Below, piece after piece: positions 43,704 to 54,151 of a DNA stretch of 64,000 nucleotides. Every line of letters begins with the position of its first letter. Position 1 is the stretch's first letter. The translations under genes and the position numbers were made by a program. The notes under the pieces were generated by a model. It had not been told where the DNA came from. It was given only the letters and a program-made list of their open reading frames with translations, and did not search any database. Origin of the DNA: Kosakonia oryzendophytica (GTDB taxonomy: Bacteria > Pseudomonadota > Gammaproteobacteria > Enterobacterales > Enterobacteriaceae); assembly GCF_900094925.1 (NCBI RefSeq), contig NZ_FMAY01000002.1:443131-507130 (forward strand). The letters are read 5' to 3'.

Positions 43704-45395
43704 TTAATGAGTTAAAGCGGCCTGCGAGACTGTCGCGGCTGAAGGGAGATAGTGCTGTTCGGCGCTCTTCGCCCACTGCTGATAGCGACGATAGAGCTGT
43801 TCAAACTGTTGCGCCTGCGGTGAAGGCTGCAGGGTTTTTTCGACAGCGCTGGCCATCTTCTGCTGTGCCGACGGGATATCCGCATGGACTTCCGCCGCTA
43901 CGGCCGCAAAGATTGCCGCGCCCAATGCGCAACATTGCTCGGAAGCAACCACCTGAAGCGGACGGTTGAGCACGTCGCAGCAGGCTTGCATTACGCCGAT
44001 GTTTTTGCGTGCAATGCCGCCCAGCGCCATGACGTTGTCAACGGCGATCCCCTGTTCGGTAAAGCACTCCATAATGGCGCGCGCGCCAAAGGCGGTTGCG
44101 GCAATCAGGCCACCAAATAGCGCAGGCGCATCGGTACCCAGATTGAGGTCAGTAATGACGCCTTTCAGGCGTTGGTTGGCATTAGGTGTGCGCCGACCGT
44201 TAAACCAGTCGAGCACCACCGGCAGATGTTCAAGAGAAGGATTTTTCACCCATGCGTCAGTCAGTGCGGGCAGAAGCTGTTTCTGGCTGGCTTTGATGTG
44301 CGTTTTCAGTTCCGGATGCTGCAGCGCCAGTTGTTCCAACGGCCAGCCAAGGATGCGACCAAACCAGGCGTAAATATCGCCAAAGGCAGATTGCCCGGCT
44401 TCCAGACCAATAAACTGTGGAACCACGCTGCCGTCGACCTGACCGCAAATACCTTTTACTGCGCGATCGCCCACGCTCTGTTTGTCGGCGATCAGAATGT
44501 CGCAGGTTGACGTACCAATCACTTTTACCAGCGTGTTCGGTTGTGCTCCTGCACCAACGGCGCCCATATGACAGTCGAACGCTCCGCCGGAGATCACTAC
44601 GGATTCGGAAAGCCCGAGGCGTTGCGCCCATTCAGCGGTCAGTGTGCCGACCGGTAAGTCTGCGGTATAGGTTTCGCGAAACAGCGGCCAGTCCAGATGT
44701 TTATTGATGATGGGATCCAGCGCGTCGAAGAACGATGCCGGAGGCAGACCACCCCAACTTTCATGCCACAAGGATTTATGCCCGGCGCTGCAGCGGCCGC
44801 GACGAATGGCTTCCGGACGTGTGGTGCCAGAGAGCAGGGCGGGAACCCAGTCGCAGAGCTCAATCCATGATGCAGCCGCCTGGGCGACAGCACTGTCGGC
44901 GCGGGTTACGTGCAGGATTTTTGCCCAGAACCACTCACTGGAGTAGATACCGCCAATATAACGGGAGTAATCCGTGCTACCAGGTGTGTGGCACAAGCGG
45001 GTGATCGCTTCTGCTTCTTCAACGGCAGTGTGATCTTTCCACAACACAAACATGGCGTTCGGGTTGTCGGCGAATTCGGGGCGCAGCGCCAGCACACGCC
45101 CTTCAGCATCAATGGGTGCCGGTGTTGAACCGGTACTGTCCACACCAATGCCTTTGATTTCCGCTCGCTGAGCATCGCTTAATTCCGCCAGCACTGTTTT
45201 GAGTGCGGCTTCCATCGACTCAATGTAATCCCGCGGGTGGTGACGGAACTGGTTATGCGGTGCGTCGCAATAGCGCCCTTCCTGCCAGCGTGGATACCAT
45301 TCCACACTGGTGGCGAGCTCCGCCCCGGATGTGCAGTCTACCGCCAGCGCACGTACTGAATCGCTGCCGAAATCGAGGCCAATTGTGATTGCCAT
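43704..45395 (-). CDS. araB: Ribulokinase
   Basis: A 563-residue FGGY-family kinase that phosphorylates L-ribulose. The N-terminal phosphate loop [19 protein letters not shown], the substrate motif [13 protein letters not shown] and the C-terminal [16 protein letters not shown] and [12 protein letters not shown] segments are all present. Three residues shorter than E. coli AraB. It is the first gene of araBAD, read from the pBAD promoter at about 45428-45457 and activated by AraC with arabinose and by CRP. Confidence 0.97.
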   Translation of the reverse strand: MAITIGLDFGSDSVRALAVDCTSGAELATSVEWYPRWQEGRYCDAPHNQFRHHPRDYIESMEAALKTVLAELSDAQRAEIKGIGVDSTGSTPAPIDAEGRVLALRPEFADNPNAMFVLWKDHTAVEEAEAITRLCHTPGSTDYSRYIGGIYSSEWFWAKILHVTRADSAVAQAAASWIELCDWVPALLSGTTRPEAIRRGRCSAGHKSLWHESWGGLPPASFFDALDPIINKHLDWPLFRETYTADLPVGTLTAEWAQRLGLSESVVISGGAFDCHMGAVGAGAQPNTLVKVIGTSTCDILIADKQSVGDRAVKGICGQVDGSVVPQFIGLEAGQSAFGDIYAWFGRILGWPLEQLALQHPELKTHIKASQKQLLPALTDAWVKNPSLEHLPVVLDWFNGRRTPNANQRLKGVITDLNLGTDAPALFGGLIAATAFGARAIMECFTEQGIAVDNVMALGGIARKNIGVMQACCDVLNRPLQVVASEQCCALGAAIFAAVAAEVHADIPSAQQKMASAVEKTLQPSPQAQQFEQLYRRYQQWAKSAEQHYLPSAATVSQAALTH

Positions 45396-45730
45396 TGTGT
45401 TGCTCCATAAGAATAACCGTTAGCAAAAACATAGTGAGCGGCGGCAAAAACCGTCAGGCAGGATCCGCTAATCTTATGGACTAAATTGCTATGGCATCGC
45501 AAAGTGTGACGCCGTGCAAAAATTCGATGTGGACATTTCTGCCACCTTTATAGACACTTTCGTTATCCCTTTTAACCCTGCGTGAGGGCGTCGAAAAGGC
45601 GTAATCGCTTTTGTCTGGCGGGATTAAGTCATCACCGGGTTTACACCATTTGTTCGCAGATGGCGGAGAAGTGAAGGGATTATCAATATGGACAATTGGT
45701 TTCTTTGCCGAGCACGGGAGTATTGCGTTT
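45396..45730. promoter_or_regulatory. ara control region (pBAD, AraC and CRP sites)
   Basis: A 335-base divergent control region. The pBAD -10 (TATGTT, 45428-45433) and -35 (CTGACG, 45452-45457) are 18 bases apart on the minus strand. AraC half-site I2 is 45452-45470 and I1 is 45475-45491 (TAGC-N7-TCCATA). A CRP site with TGTGA lies at about 45503-45520. O1 is about 45528-45563. O2 is 45687-45703, 212 bases centre to centre from I1 and close to the 210 bases that allow the repression loop in E. coli. araC is read rightward from the same region. Confidence 0.85.
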
Positions 45731-46576
45731 ATGGCTGAATCACAAAATGATCCACTGCTGCCTGGCTACTCGTTTAATGCGCATTTGGTGGCGGGTTTGA
45801 CGCCCATAGAGGCGGGCGGTTATCTCGATTTTTTTATCGATCGTCCGTTGGGGATGAAAGGCTTTATCCTGAACCTCACCGTGCGCGGTGAAGGGATTGT
45901 GAAAAACCACGGTAAACAGTTTATCTGTCGCCCGGGTGATATGTTACTCTTTCCGCCGGGAGAAATTCACCATTATGGTCGTCATCCGGATGCCTCTGAA
46001 TGGTATCACCAGTGGGTTTACTTCCGCCCGCGTGCCTACTGGCACGAATGGTTAAGCTGGCCGACGCTATTTGCCCAAACCGGTTTTTACCGCCCGGATG
46101 AGCCGAATATGGCGCGTTTTCGCGAGCTTTTCGCGCAAATTATCGATGCCGGGCAAAGCGCCGGTCGCTATGCGGAGCATCTTGCGATCAACCTGTTGGA
46201 ACAACTGCTGTTGCGCAGAATGGAAGCGATCAACGAATCGTTGCATCCGCCGCTGGATAACCGTGTGCGCGATGCCTGCCAGTACATCAGCGATCATCTG
46301 GCTGATAACCATTTTGATATTGCAGGCGTTGCGCAGCATGTCTGCCTGTCGCCTTCGCGACTTTCGCATCTGTTTCGCCAGCAACTCGGGGTGAGTGTGC
46401 TGAGTTGGCGTGAGGATCAGCGCATCAGTCAGGCGAAACTATTGCTCAGCACGACGCGCATGCCGATTGCCAGCGTCGGGCGTAATGTCGGGTTTGATGA
46501 TCAGCTCTACTTTTCCCGGGTGTTTAAAAAATGCACCGGAGCCAGCCCAAGCGAATTCCGTGCAGGATGTGAATAA
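45731..46576 (+). CDS. araC: Arabinose regulator AraC
   Basis: A 281-residue activator and repressor of the ara genes. The N-terminal arm and cupin arabinose-binding domain include [17 protein letters not shown] and [20 protein letters not shown]. The C-terminal AraC/XylS DNA-binding domain has two helix-turn-helix units: [19 protein letters not shown] and [19 protein letters not shown]. The start at 45731 ([12 protein letters not shown]) is preferred to an in-frame upstream start at 45611, which would cross O2. It lacks the last 11 residues of E. coli AraC; the Salmonella and Citrobacter proteins are known to have this short form. Confidence 0.96.
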   Translation: MAESQNDPLLPGYSFNAHLVAGLTPIEAGGYLDFFIDRPLGMKGFILNLTVRGEGIVKNHGKQFICRPGDMLLFPPGEIHHYGRHPDASEWYHQWVYFRPRAYWHEWLSWPTLFAQTGFYRPDEPNMARFRELFAQIIDAGQSAGRYAEHLAINLLEQLLLRRMEAINESLHPPLDNRVRDACQYISDHLADNHFDIAGVAQHVCLSPSRLSHLFRQQLGVSVLSWREDQRISQAKLLLSTTRMPIASVGRNVGFDDQLYFSRVFKKCTGASPSEFRAGCE

Positions 46577-46704
46577 TTCGTAAAGATTGGCAATGGTAGG
46601 TTCTGAAAAAGGATATAGCCTGTAAAATTTTCAGATAATTGAAGGCTTGACGCTTCCGGCTCTCCTCCGGAGAATCCGGCCTTCGTTGCTGAACAGGACA
46701 GGTT

Positions 46705-47475
46705 ATGGAAGCACTGCTGGAACATTTTATTACCCAATCCGCCACATACTCCCTGGCGGCGATTGCGCTGGTGGCCTTTTTCGAGTCGCTGGCGCTGGTC
46801 GGGCTGATCCTGCCCGGCACGGTAATGATGGCGGCGCTGGGCGCGCTGATTGGCAGCGGCGAAGTCAATTTCTGGCAGGCATGGTTAGCGGGCATTGTCG
46901 GTTGTCTGCTGGGCGACTGGATCTCGTACTGGCTGGGCTGGCGTTTCAAGACCCCGTTGCACCGCTGGCCGTTTATGAAAAAGAACAAAGCGCTGCTCGA
47001 TAAAACCGAACACGCACTGCATCAGCACAGCCTGTTCACCATTCTGGTGGGGCGTTTTGTCGGGCCGACGCGCCCACTGGTGCCGATGGTGGCGGGTATG
47101 CTGGATCTGCCGGTCAGTAAATTCCTGCCGCCGAACATTATCGGTTGCCTGCTGTGGCCCCCTTTTTACTTCCTGCCCGGCATTCTGGCAGGGGCCGCAA
47201 TCGATATTCCTGCGGAGATGCAAAGCGGCCATTTCAAATGGTTGCTGTTGCTGGCGGCACTGCTGCTTTGGCTGGCGTTCTGGCTGTGCTGGCGTCTGTG
47301 GCGCTCGGGTAAAGCCGGGATCGATCGTTTAACCCCATACCTGCCGCGCCAGCGTTTACTCTGGCTGGGACCGGGGATGATGGGCGCAGCGGCGATCGCT
47401 GTTTTCACGCTGATGGAACACCCGCTGATGCCGGTTTACCTCAACATTCTGGGCAAAGTGATCCGCGGTTACTGA
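46705..47475 (+). CDS. yabI: DedA-family membrane protein YabI
   Basis: A 256-residue inner-membrane protein of the DedA/VTT family, implicated in lipid carrier recycling and proton-dependent membrane homeostasis; the exact activity of YabI is not known. Family motifs are [18 protein letters not shown] in the first half, [13 protein letters not shown], and the conserved [17 protein letters not shown]. Length is two residues above E. coli. It is convergent with thiQ and the two coding regions share 7 bases at their ends. Confidence 0.94.
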   Translation: MEALLEHFITQSATYSLAAIALVAFFESLALVGLILPGTVMMAALGALIGSGEVNFWQAWLAGIVGCLLGDWISYWLGWRFKTPLHRWPFMKKNKALLDKTEHALHQHSLFTILVGRFVGPTRPLVPMVAGMLDLPVSKFLPPNIIGCLLWPPFYFLPGILAGAAIDIPAEMQSGHFKWLLLLAALLLWLAFWLCWRLWRSGKAGIDRLTPYLPRQRLLWLGPGMMGAAAIAVFTLMEHPLMPVYLNILGKVIRGY

Positions 47476-48170
47476 CCGTGAATGCCCAGTAATGCAGAGA
47501 CCGCCGGTTTGCCGCTCAGCAGGTCGGTGGTCTTCCCATCCCAGGCGATACGCCCATCTGCAACAACCAGCGAACGCTCAGCAATGCGCACAGCGTCCTC
47601 AACACTGTGCGAGACCATCAGTAGCGTTAATTGCTGACGACGGCACACGTCCTGCACCAAAGCCAGCATCTCCTGACGTAGCGCCGGATCGAGGGCAGAG
47701 AAGGGTTCATCCAACAGCAGCAGCGGTTGTTCGCGCACCAGGCAACGGGCAAGCGCCACGCGCTGACGCTGGCCGCCGGAGAGCTGATCTGGCAGTCGAT
47801 CCAGCAGTGTCTCCAGTCCCATTGTGGCGGCAATCGTGGCCAGTTTCTCCTGTTGATTGTGATTCAGTTTCAGCCCCGGGTTAAGCCCCAGACCGATGTT
47901 CTGGCGCACGGTCAGGTGGGTAAACAGGTTATTTTCCTGAAACAGCATGGATACCGGGCGCTGTGATGGCGGCGTCGACGTGTGCGTGATGCCCTCTATC
48001 ATCAACGTGCCGCTGGCCGGGGTCAGAAACCCGGCAATCAGATTCAGTAACGTACTTTTCCCGGCACCGCTGGGGCCGAGAATAGCGATGTGCTCCTCCC
48101 GTTCGACGGAGAGCGTGAAGCGCATCGGCAGATGCTGGTAAAGCCAGGTGACATCAATCAGTCTTAGCAT
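47469..48170 (-). CDS. thiQ: Thiamine ABC transporter, ATPase
   Basis: A 233-residue ABC ATPase for uptake of thiamine and its phosphates. Walker A is [13 protein letters not shown], the signature is [14 protein letters not shown] and Walker B is [13 protein letters not shown]. The start at 48170 ([14 protein letters not shown]) gives the family N-terminus; a longer frame extends into thiP. It overlaps thiP by 17 bases. Last gene of thiBPQ. Confidence 0.96.
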   Translation of the reverse strand: MLRLIDVTWLYQHLPMRFTLSVEREEHIAILGPSGAGKSTLLNLIAGFLTPASGTLMIEGITHTSTPPSQRPVSMLFQENNLFTHLTVRQNIGLGLNPGLKLNHNQQEKLATIAATMGLETLLDRLPDQLSGGQRQRVALARCLVREQPLLLLDEPFSALDPALRQEMLALVQDVCRRQQLTLLMVSHSVEDAVRIAERSLVVADGRIAWDGKTTDLLSGKPAVSALLGIHGQ

Positions 48171-49764
48171 GGCGGCCCGGAAGTTTTTCAATTACGGTGA
48201 AGAGTGCAAAACAGAGCAGCAGCAAAAGCAGTGCGGTGACGGCACCATCCTGGCTGCGGTAAGCGCCGATTTGCTGATACAGATAAAACGGTAAGGTACG
48301 AAAGTCGTCATTGCCAAACAGCGCCACAACGCCAAAATCACCAATGGAGAGCACGCAGGCAAAGGCCAGCGCCTGCGCCAGCGGGCGTTTCAGCGCTGAC
48401 AGTTCTACCACCCTCAGGCGCTGTAAACCCTGCATGCCCAGCGATTGACATAGTACGCTATAACGCGCTGTCACATCACGCATTGGGTTTTCCAGCACTT
48501 TCAGCGCGTAAGGGATCGCCATCAGCGCGTTGGTGAAGATAACGATGCCATCGGCAGAAGTGGGGACGCCAATGCTGCTGTTGAACAGCAAAAAGAAGCC
48601 GGTCGCCAGGACGATCCCCGGCATTGCCAGAATCAGCATCCCGCTCAACTCCATGGCTTGCCCGGCGAGCCGCCGCTCACGTGCGCGTAGCTCGCGGCTG
48701 CTCCACAGCAACATCATGGTCAGCACAACACACACTATCCCTGCAGCCAGCGCAATGCGCAGGGAGGTCCACACCGCCTGCCACAGTACCGGTTCAGACA
48801 GCACTCTGAGTAAGCTCAGGTTGAAGCCATCAACAATCACCGCCAGTAACGGAGGGAGAAGCAGCAACAGCGCCAGGACGATCAGGGTGATATCGGTTAT
48901 CCGGCTAAACAGCCGATCTTCCGGGTTACGCCAGCCCTGGATCTGATGGCTTCCGACGGCAATCGCTTTGCTCAAGCGTTGACTGAGCAGCACGAGACCC
49001 AAGCAGCAGACCATCTGGATCAGCGCCAGCATCGCGGCACGGGAAGGATCAAAGTCGAAACTTAATGCCTGATAGATAGCCAGCTCAATGGTGGTCGCCT
49101 GCGGACCACCGCCCAGCGACAACACCGTGGCAAAACTGGCGAAACAGAGCATAAAAATCAGCGCGGCAACCGCCGGGATCTGGCGGCGCAGCCATGGCCA
49201 TTCCACAAAGCGGAAAAAGGACCAGCCGCGCATGCCCAGTTGTGCTGCCAGTTGCCGCTGCTCACCGGGGATTTGTTCCAGCGACTGCAGCAACAAACGC
49301 GACGCCATCGGCAGGTTAAAGAAAATATGGGCTAATAAAATGCCCTGCAAACCATACGGCGAGAAGGTCCATTCCAGCCCAAGCGTGTGGCAGAGTGCGG
49401 CAAGCCAGCCCTGGCGACCATACACGCTGAGGATACCGAACACGGCGACCAGTACCGGCAGGATCAGCGTCATTGCGCACAGGCGCAGCAGTGCGAGTCG
49501 GCCAGGAAAGCGGCGTCGGTAGAGCGCGCGGGCAAGGAAAATCGCCGGGACGACCGAAAACAGGGCGGAGAGAAATGCCTGCCAGAAGGAAAAACGCACC
49601 ACATGCCACAAGTAGCTGTCCCGCAGGAAAGCGATAAGTTCAGTCGCCGGTGCGTTTTGCCAGAGTGCGAAAAATGCTGCCAGCGCCACCACCACCAGGA
49701 GGGTGGCGGCGGTGACACCGGGGAGCAGCCAGCCTGCAATTAGCGGCTGACGGCGCGTTGCCAT
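48154..49764 (-). CDS. thiP: Thiamine ABC transporter, permease
   Basis: A 536-residue inner-membrane permease with two homologous halves, each with a binding-protein-dependent transport motif. About 12 hydrophobic helices are visible, starting [21 protein letters not shown]. The first coupling segment is [23 protein letters not shown] and the second [24 protein letters not shown] (both described by their central residues). Length equals E. coli. It overlaps thiB by 25 bases and thiQ by 17, so the three are translated together. Confidence 0.96.
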   Translation of the reverse strand: MATRRQPLIAGWLLPGVTAATLLVVVALAAFFALWQNAPATELIAFLRDSYLWHVVRFSFWQAFLSALFSVVPAIFLARALYRRRFPGRLALLRLCAMTLILPVLVAVFGILSVYGRQGWLAALCHTLGLEWTFSPYGLQGILLAHIFFNLPMASRLLLQSLEQIPGEQRQLAAQLGMRGWSFFRFVEWPWLRRQIPAVAALIFMLCFASFATVLSLGGGPQATTIELAIYQALSFDFDPSRAAMLALIQMVCCLGLVLLSQRLSKAIAVGSHQIQGWRNPEDRLFSRITDITLIVLALLLLLPPLLAVIVDGFNLSLLRVLSEPVLWQAVWTSLRIALAAGIVCVVLTMMLLWSSRELRARERRLAGQAMELSGMLILAMPGIVLATGFFLLFNSSIGVPTSADGIVIFTNALMAIPYALKVLENPMRDVTARYSVLCQSLGMQGLQRLRVVELSALKRPLAQALAFACVLSIGDFGVVALFGNDDFRTLPFYLYQQIGAYRSQDGAVTALLLLLLCFALFTVIEKLPGRHAKTD

Positions 49765-50723
49765 GTATTAATCCAGCCCGCGCGCTGTGCAGCGACATCC
49801 TGCGGGCTATATTCGAGAGAGGTTTGTGGTTTCACCAGCGTTTCAAAACCGGCAGGTAGCGTGACATTGCTCACCGGATACATCCAGTTGCCCGTGGGAA
49901 TGGTGTTCTGGAAAGAGGGCGAAACCATAAATTTGAGGAACTTCCCGGCCAGTTCAGGCTGTTTGCTGGCGGTGGTGCGTGCGGCAACTTCTACCTGCAA
50001 ATAGTGACCTTCGCTGAAATTCGCCGCCGCATAGTTATCTTTTTTCTCTTCGATCAGATGGTAAGCCGGCGAGGTGGTGTAGCTCAGCACCAGGTCGCTT
50101 TCCCCTTTCAAAAACAGACCGTAGGCTTCGCTCCAGCCTTTGGTGACGGTGACCGTTTTCGCCGCCAGTTTCTGCCAGGCTTCCGGGGCTTTGTCGCCAT
50201 AGACTTTTTGCATCCACAACAGCAGACCCAGACCAGGCGTACTGGTGCGGGGATCTTCGTAAATCACGCGCCATTTTTGATCGCTTTCGACCAGCTCTTT
50301 CAGGCTTTTCGGTGGGTTTTTCAGCTTATTTTTATCGTAAACAAAGGCGAACCAGCCATAGTCAAACGGGACAAATGTTTCGTTCTTCCAGCCGCCAGGG
50401 ACGCTGATCGCATCAGTGGATACGCCGCTTTTGGCGAACAGGTTTGTCTGCGTTGCGGCTTCCAGCAGGTTATTATCCAGCCCCAGCACCACGTCGGCTT
50501 TGCTGTTTTTACCTTCCATGCGCAGGCGGTTAAGCAGCGAAACGCCATCTTCCAGCGTCACGAATTTCAGTTCACAGTTACAGTCGGCTTCAAAGGCTTT
50601 TTTGACCGCAGGACCCGGTCCCCACTCGGCAGCGAATGAGTCGTAGGTGTAGACGGTCAATACAGGTTTGGCAAAAACAGGCGCTGCGATCAGCAGCAGG
50701 AATGGCAATGATTTTTTTAACAC
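49740..50723 (-). CDS. thiB: Thiamine-binding periplasmic protein
   Basis: A 327-residue substrate-binding protein for thiamine, TMP and TPP. The signal peptide is LKKSLPFLLLIAAPVFAKP, and the mature part starts KPVLTVYTYDSFAAEWGPG. The start is GTG at 50723, with the ribosome site TGAGGTG upstream; this matches the E. coli length. A longer open frame to 50840 only reads through the riboswitch and should not be used. The TPP riboswitch in its leader controls the thiBPQ operon. Confidence 0.94.
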   Translation of the reverse strand: MLKKSLPFLLLIAAPVFAKPVLTVYTYDSFAAEWGPGPAVKKAFEADCNCELKFVTLEDGVSLLNRLRMEGKNSKADVVLGLDNNLLEAATQTNLFAKSGVSTDAISVPGGWKNETFVPFDYGWFAFVYDKNKLKNPPKSLKELVESDQKWRVIYEDPRTSTPGLGLLLWMQKVYGDKAPEAWQKLAAKTVTVTKGWSEAYGLFLKGESDLVLSYTTSPAYHLIEEKKDNYAAANFSEGHYLQVEVAARTTASKQPELAGKFLKFMVSPSFQNTIPTGNWMYPVSNVTLPAGFETLVKPQTSLEYSPQDVAAQRAGWINTWQRAVSR

Positions 50724-50763
50724 TTTGCACCTCAAAATGGGTGGCAAAGGATTTTGAGTAATA

Positions 50764-50853
50764 GCCTCAAATCCCTTCGCCGGCGTTATCCGGATCAGGT
50801 TCGACGGGTATTTTCTCAGCACGCGCCTGTGGCGCAGCACCCCGTTGAGAACG
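50764..50853 (-). ncRNA. TPP riboswitch (THI element)
   Basis: On the minus strand the leader contains CTGAGA, then ACCTGATCCGGATAACGCCG and GCGAAGGGA in order, the conserved core of the thiamine pyrophosphate riboswitch. It lies 41 to 130 bases before the thiB start. A likely -10 box (TACAAT, minus strand of 50859-50864) sits just upstream; no convincing -35 was seen. Bound TPP should reduce expression of thiBPQ, by blocking translation or by premature termination. Confidence 0.95.
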
Positions 50854-50890
50854 CCGCTATTGTAATGATTTGGTAAAAAATGCGAAAGCC

Positions 50891-52546
50891 TTATGGATCC
50901 GGTGGCGCAAACCAGGCGGATTTAAAATCGAACCAGCCTAAGGTGTTCATACGCAGACCGCGCATGGAACGCTGGCCCTGGATCATTAACCAGTGATGAA
51001 TAAGCGGCACAATGGCTTTGCTGGCCAGCAGTTGCTGCGACCAGACGGCAAGATTCATTTCCCCTTTGCGCCACTGTGCGGCATCCGCCTGCCAGTCACG
51101 CTGAATACAGTGTTGTACTAACGGGACCTCATACAGGTTAGCAAACACCGAGAAATCCAGCGGCAGGGTAAAGTTGGCGCTGTTGAGCCAGATATCGCTG
51201 TCGGCATCACCGCGGTGCCACTCCTCGTAATCCACTTCCTGAACGATCAGCTTCACACCTTGCTGCGCCAGTAAGGTACTCATGGTGCGGGAGAGGGCTT
51301 CGTGTTCATTATGTTCGCGATAAAACGTCAACGTCAGGGTTTCCAGTCCTGCGGGTTTCTCTCCACTGCCGGGGCGCGCATGATGCCAGCGTGGCAGCAG
51401 GCCATATGCCGGGAACCAGTAACGTTGGTATTGTTCGTTGGCATGCCACAACAGATTGGTCGGCGAGAGAATCTTGCTGACCCATTCTCTGACTTCAGGG
51501 TTGGCGCCACGGCTGGAACGGGCGTCGAACAGCAGATAGTAGCAGCCCTCTTCGAGGCGGCTTTCCACGGCTTTTTCGCCGTCGGTCGGTCCCTCCAGTG
51601 TCAGGCCGTTGGTCGGTTCATCGGCCAGGTCCGGTAAAACCCAGACGTTGACCTCATCAATCAGGGCGCGAAAGCCGAAGTAATCGTCAAAAGCATGGAT
51701 CTTTAACTGATTGCTGGTATTCCGCGTGACGGCGTAAGGACCGGTGCCAATCGGCTGACTGGCAAAATTGCCCAGCGTGTTCCACTCACGCGGCAGGATC
51801 ATCGACGGGACGTAACCCATTAACCAGGGGAGCCAGTTATCCGGTTGCGTGAGATGAATATCCAGCGTCCACGGCGTGGGTGAGAGCACTTCGCGAATGT
51901 GGGAGTAAAGCGGCAGCGCGGTTGCACGCTGGAGCGAGGCAATCACATCGCTCATATCTAATTCACGGCCGTGATGAAAATGGATGCCGGGGCGTAAATA
52001 AAAGCGCCAGTGCAGAGGTGATATTAACGTCCAATGGTGGGCAATATCCGCTTCCAGTTCCCCATTTTCCTCATTTATACGCGTCAGTGCACTGAAAATT
52101 TGCCGCGCCATGTGGGTTTCAGAACGCCGCAAAGCCGTTCCGGGCAGCAGGTTGCGCAGTGGCCGGTAATAGAGCACGCGCAGGATATGTCGACCGCTAC
52201 GGAAGCTGCGACCGAGATGAGAGACCAGCATCTGACGAACGGCGGTTTTATCCCCCACCAGTTGCACAAGCTGATCGATACGATCCTGCTCCAGCAGGTC
52301 TTCGGCGCGCTGCTGTTGCAGCGCAAGGCCGGTATAGAGGAAAGTCAGGCGCGATCGTTTGCCGCGTCCGGCTTCCGCATCCCACGTTAGCCACCCGCGT
52401 TGCTGCATGGTATTCAGCAGCGTACGCATGTGGCGCCGCGAGCAGCTGAGCAGATCCGCCAGCTCATTGAGCGTTGTTTCCTGGGATTTTCCATCGCAGC
52501 ATTGCCACAGACGGATGAACTGTTGTTGCAGGCGACCGGACGACAT
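50891..52546 (-). CDS. sgrR: Sugar-phosphate stress regulator SgrR
   Basis: A 551-residue regulator with an N-terminal winged helix domain ([19 protein letters not shown] at residues about 26-44) and a C-terminal solute-binding-protein-like domain that probably senses a metabolite. It activates the sgrS small RNA when phosphosugars such as glucose 6-phosphate build up. Length equals E. coli. It is divergent from sgrS, with about 67 bases between them, where its own repression and sgrS activation should occur. Confidence 0.96.
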   Translation of the reverse strand: MSSGRLQQQFIRLWQCCDGKSQETTLNELADLLSCSRRHMRTLLNTMQQRGWLTWDAEAGRGKRSRLTFLYTGLALQQQRAEDLLEQDRIDQLVQLVGDKTAVRQMLVSHLGRSFRSGRHILRVLYYRPLRNLLPGTALRRSETHMARQIFSALTRINEENGELEADIAHHWTLISPLHWRFYLRPGIHFHHGRELDMSDVIASLQRATALPLYSHIREVLSPTPWTLDIHLTQPDNWLPWLMGYVPSMILPREWNTLGNFASQPIGTGPYAVTRNTSNQLKIHAFDDYFGFRALIDEVNVWVLPDLADEPTNGLTLEGPTDGEKAVESRLEEGCYYLLFDARSSRGANPEVREWVSKILSPTNLLWHANEQYQRYWFPAYGLLPRWHHARPGSGEKPAGLETLTLTFYREHNEHEALSRTMSTLLAQQGVKLIVQEVDYEEWHRGDADSDIWLNSANFTLPLDFSVFANLYEVPLVQHCIQRDWQADAAQWRKGEMNLAVWSQQLLASKAIVPLIHHWLMIQGQRSMRGLRMNTLGWFDFKSAWFAPPDP

Positions 52547-52613
52547 AAAAGGGGAACTCCTGACAGAAACTCAGCAATTTATTAATCCCTATATTAAGCC
52601 AATAATTCTCCGT

Positions 52614-52863
52614 GATGAAAGCGAGGAGGTGATTATGAAAGGATCATCCACACGGCGATTTTATCTGGACTATTTTCTCGCCACGCAGGATGCATGCTGG
52701 CTCGCCTGTCAGAGCGCAAGGCTGCGCCTGAAAATGCTGGAAGAATTGATGCAGTGGGACGTGACAACGCCGATCCGGAAAGGCTGATTCGCGGCCATCA
52801 TGTGTGACTGAGTATTAGGTGCTAATCACCTGCGCCAGCAAAATCTTTTTTGCTGGCTTTTTT
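52614..52863 (+). ncRNA. sgrS: Small RNA SgrS
   Basis: An Hfq-dependent small RNA of about 250 bases. The 5' end is placed by similarity of GATGAAAGCGAGGAGG to the E. coli start and is approximate. The 3' part has the ptsG-pairing region TGTGTGACTGAGTATT, a small hairpin AGGTG-ctaat-CACCT, and a terminator GCCAGCAAAA-tcttt-TTTTGCTGGC followed by a T-run. It represses ptsG and other sugar-transport mRNAs under glucose-phosphate stress and also encodes SgrT. sgrR is divergent and setA follows, as in E. coli. Confidence 0.92.
52635..52787 (+). CDS. sgrT: Glucose transport inhibitor peptide SgrT
   Basis: A 50-residue peptide encoded inside SgrS. It blocks the glucose transporter PtsG (EIICB) directly. 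The body FYLDYFLATQDACWL and the end RLKMLEELMQWD fit the family. The ATG at 52635 follows the ribosome site GAGGAGGTG. It is longer than the 43-residue E. coli SgrT: a different start (KGSSTR) and a tail TTPIRKG. A longer frame from 52359 overlaps sgrR and is not used. Confidence 0.88.
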   Translation: MKGSSTRRFYLDYFLATQDACWLACQSARLRLKMLEELMQWDVTTPIRKG

Positions 52864-52909
52864 CATTTATTATTTCAACGCTTTTTTCGCCTTTGACAAG
52901 GAATTGCTC

Positions 52910-54088
52910 ATGCTCTGGTTGATGACGATGGGACGCCGCCTGAACGGTGTGTATGTCGCTTTTATGATCGTCGCATTTATGATGGGAGTTGCCGGGGCTG
53001 TGCAGGCACCGACGCTCAGCCTGTTTCTAAGCCGCGAAGTGGGTGCGGAGCCTTTCTGGGTTGGACTCTTTTATACCGTCAATGCGATTGCCGGGATCCT
53101 GGTGAGCCTCTGGCTGGCAAAGCGCTCCGACAGCCAGGGTGATCGCCGGAAATTGATCCTCTTTTGCTGCCTGATGGCGGTTGGCAACGCATTGCTCTTC
53201 GCGTTTAACCGCCATTATCTGACATTAATTACCTGCGGTGTATTGCTGGCCTCACTGGCTAATACCGCCATGCCGCAGCTTTTTGCGCTGGCCCGTGAGT
53301 ACGCAGACAGTTCCGCGCAGGAAGTGGTGATGTTCAGCTCGGTCATGCGTGCGCAACTTTCCCTGGCCTGGGTCATCGGCCCGCCGCTGGCGTTTATGCT
53401 GGCGTTAAATTACGGCTTTACCGCCATGTTCACCATTGCTGCCGGGCTATTTGTGATTAGCCTGGTGTTAATTGCTTTCTGGTTGCCTTCGGTCACGCGT
53501 ATTGCGCAGCCAGCCGACGTGGCGGTAACGCAGGTAGGGGGCTGGCGTGATAAAAACGTACGCATGTTGTTTATCGCCTCCACGCTGATGTGGACCTGCA
53601 ATACCATGTACATTATTGATATGCCGCTGTGGATAAGCCTTGAGCTTGGTCTGCCGGACAAGCTGGCCGGGATCCTGATGGGAACGGCGGCTGGGCTGGA
53701 GATCCCGGCGATGATCCTGGCGGGTTATGCGGTTAAACGCGTGGGCAAGCGGCGCATGATGGTGACTGCGGTCGCGGCGGGCGTGCTGTTCTATATGGGA
53801 TTACTGTTTTTTCATAGCCAGACGGCATTGTTGGTATTGCAACTGTTTAACGCGGTGTTTATTGGCATTGTTGCCGGGATTGGTATGTTGTGGTTTCAGG
53901 ATCTGATGCCGGGACGCGCAGGTGCGGCAACGACGTTATTCACCAACAGCATCTCAACCGGTGTTATCCTGGCGGGCGTTATCCAGGGCGCGCTGGCGCA
54001 ACGTTTTGGTCATGGCTCGGTGTATGCAGGGATTGCAGCGATTTCAGTGGCGGCGTTGCTGCTCACCAGTCGGGTCAAAGATGTGTGA
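52910..54088 (+). CDS. setA: Sugar efflux transporter SetA
   Basis: A 392-residue MFS drug:H+ antiporter-type exporter of glucosides and lactose-like sugars, helpful in phosphosugar stress. Twelve hydrophobic helices are visible; the family motif AKRSDSQGDRRKLIL is the loop between helices 2 and 3. The start at 52910 (MLWLMTMGRRLNGVYV) is preferred because it gives the E. coli length; an upstream in-frame start would lie inside the sgrS terminator. It is downstream of sgrS and transcription can continue into it from the sgrS promoter. Confidence 0.95.
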   Translation: MLWLMTMGRRLNGVYVAFMIVAFMMGVAGAVQAPTLSLFLSREVGAEPFWVGLFYTVNAIAGILVSLWLAKRSDSQGDRRKLILFCCLMAVGNALLFAFNRHYLTLITCGVLLASLANTAMPQLFALAREYADSSAQEVVMFSSVMRAQLSLAWVIGPPLAFMLALNYGFTAMFTIAAGLFVISLVLIAFWLPSVTRIAQPADVAVTQVGGWRDKNVRMLFIASTLMWTCNTMYIIDMPLWISLELGLPDKLAGILMGTAAGLEIPAMILAGYAVKRVGKRRMMVTAVAAGVLFYMGLLFFHSQTALLVLQLFNAVFIGIVAGIGMLWFQDLMPGRAGAATTLFTNSISTGVILAGVIQGALAQRFGHGSVYAGIAAISVAALLLTSRVKDV

Positions 54089-54112
54089 GTGGCTGGCAGA
54101 CCTGCGTATCGA

Positions 54113-54146
54113 GCAAAACGCCACCCGGCATTACACCGGATGGCGG
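54113..54146 (-). terminator. leuABCD operon terminator
   Basis: On the minus strand the stem CGCCATCCGG-tgtaatg-CCGGGTGGCG (one mismatch) is followed by TTTTG. It lies just after the leuD stop in the gap shared with the convergent setA. It may serve both. Confidence 0.7.
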
Positions 54147-54151
54147 TTCAT

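Noticed and set aside
45611-45730. N-terminal extension of AraC by 40 residues.
   Set aside because: It would read through the O2 operator; the canonical N-terminus [11 protein letters not shown] begins at 45731.
50004-50639. A 211-codon plus-strand frame antisense to thiB.
   Set aside because: Shadow of thiB; its composition is that of a complementary frame.
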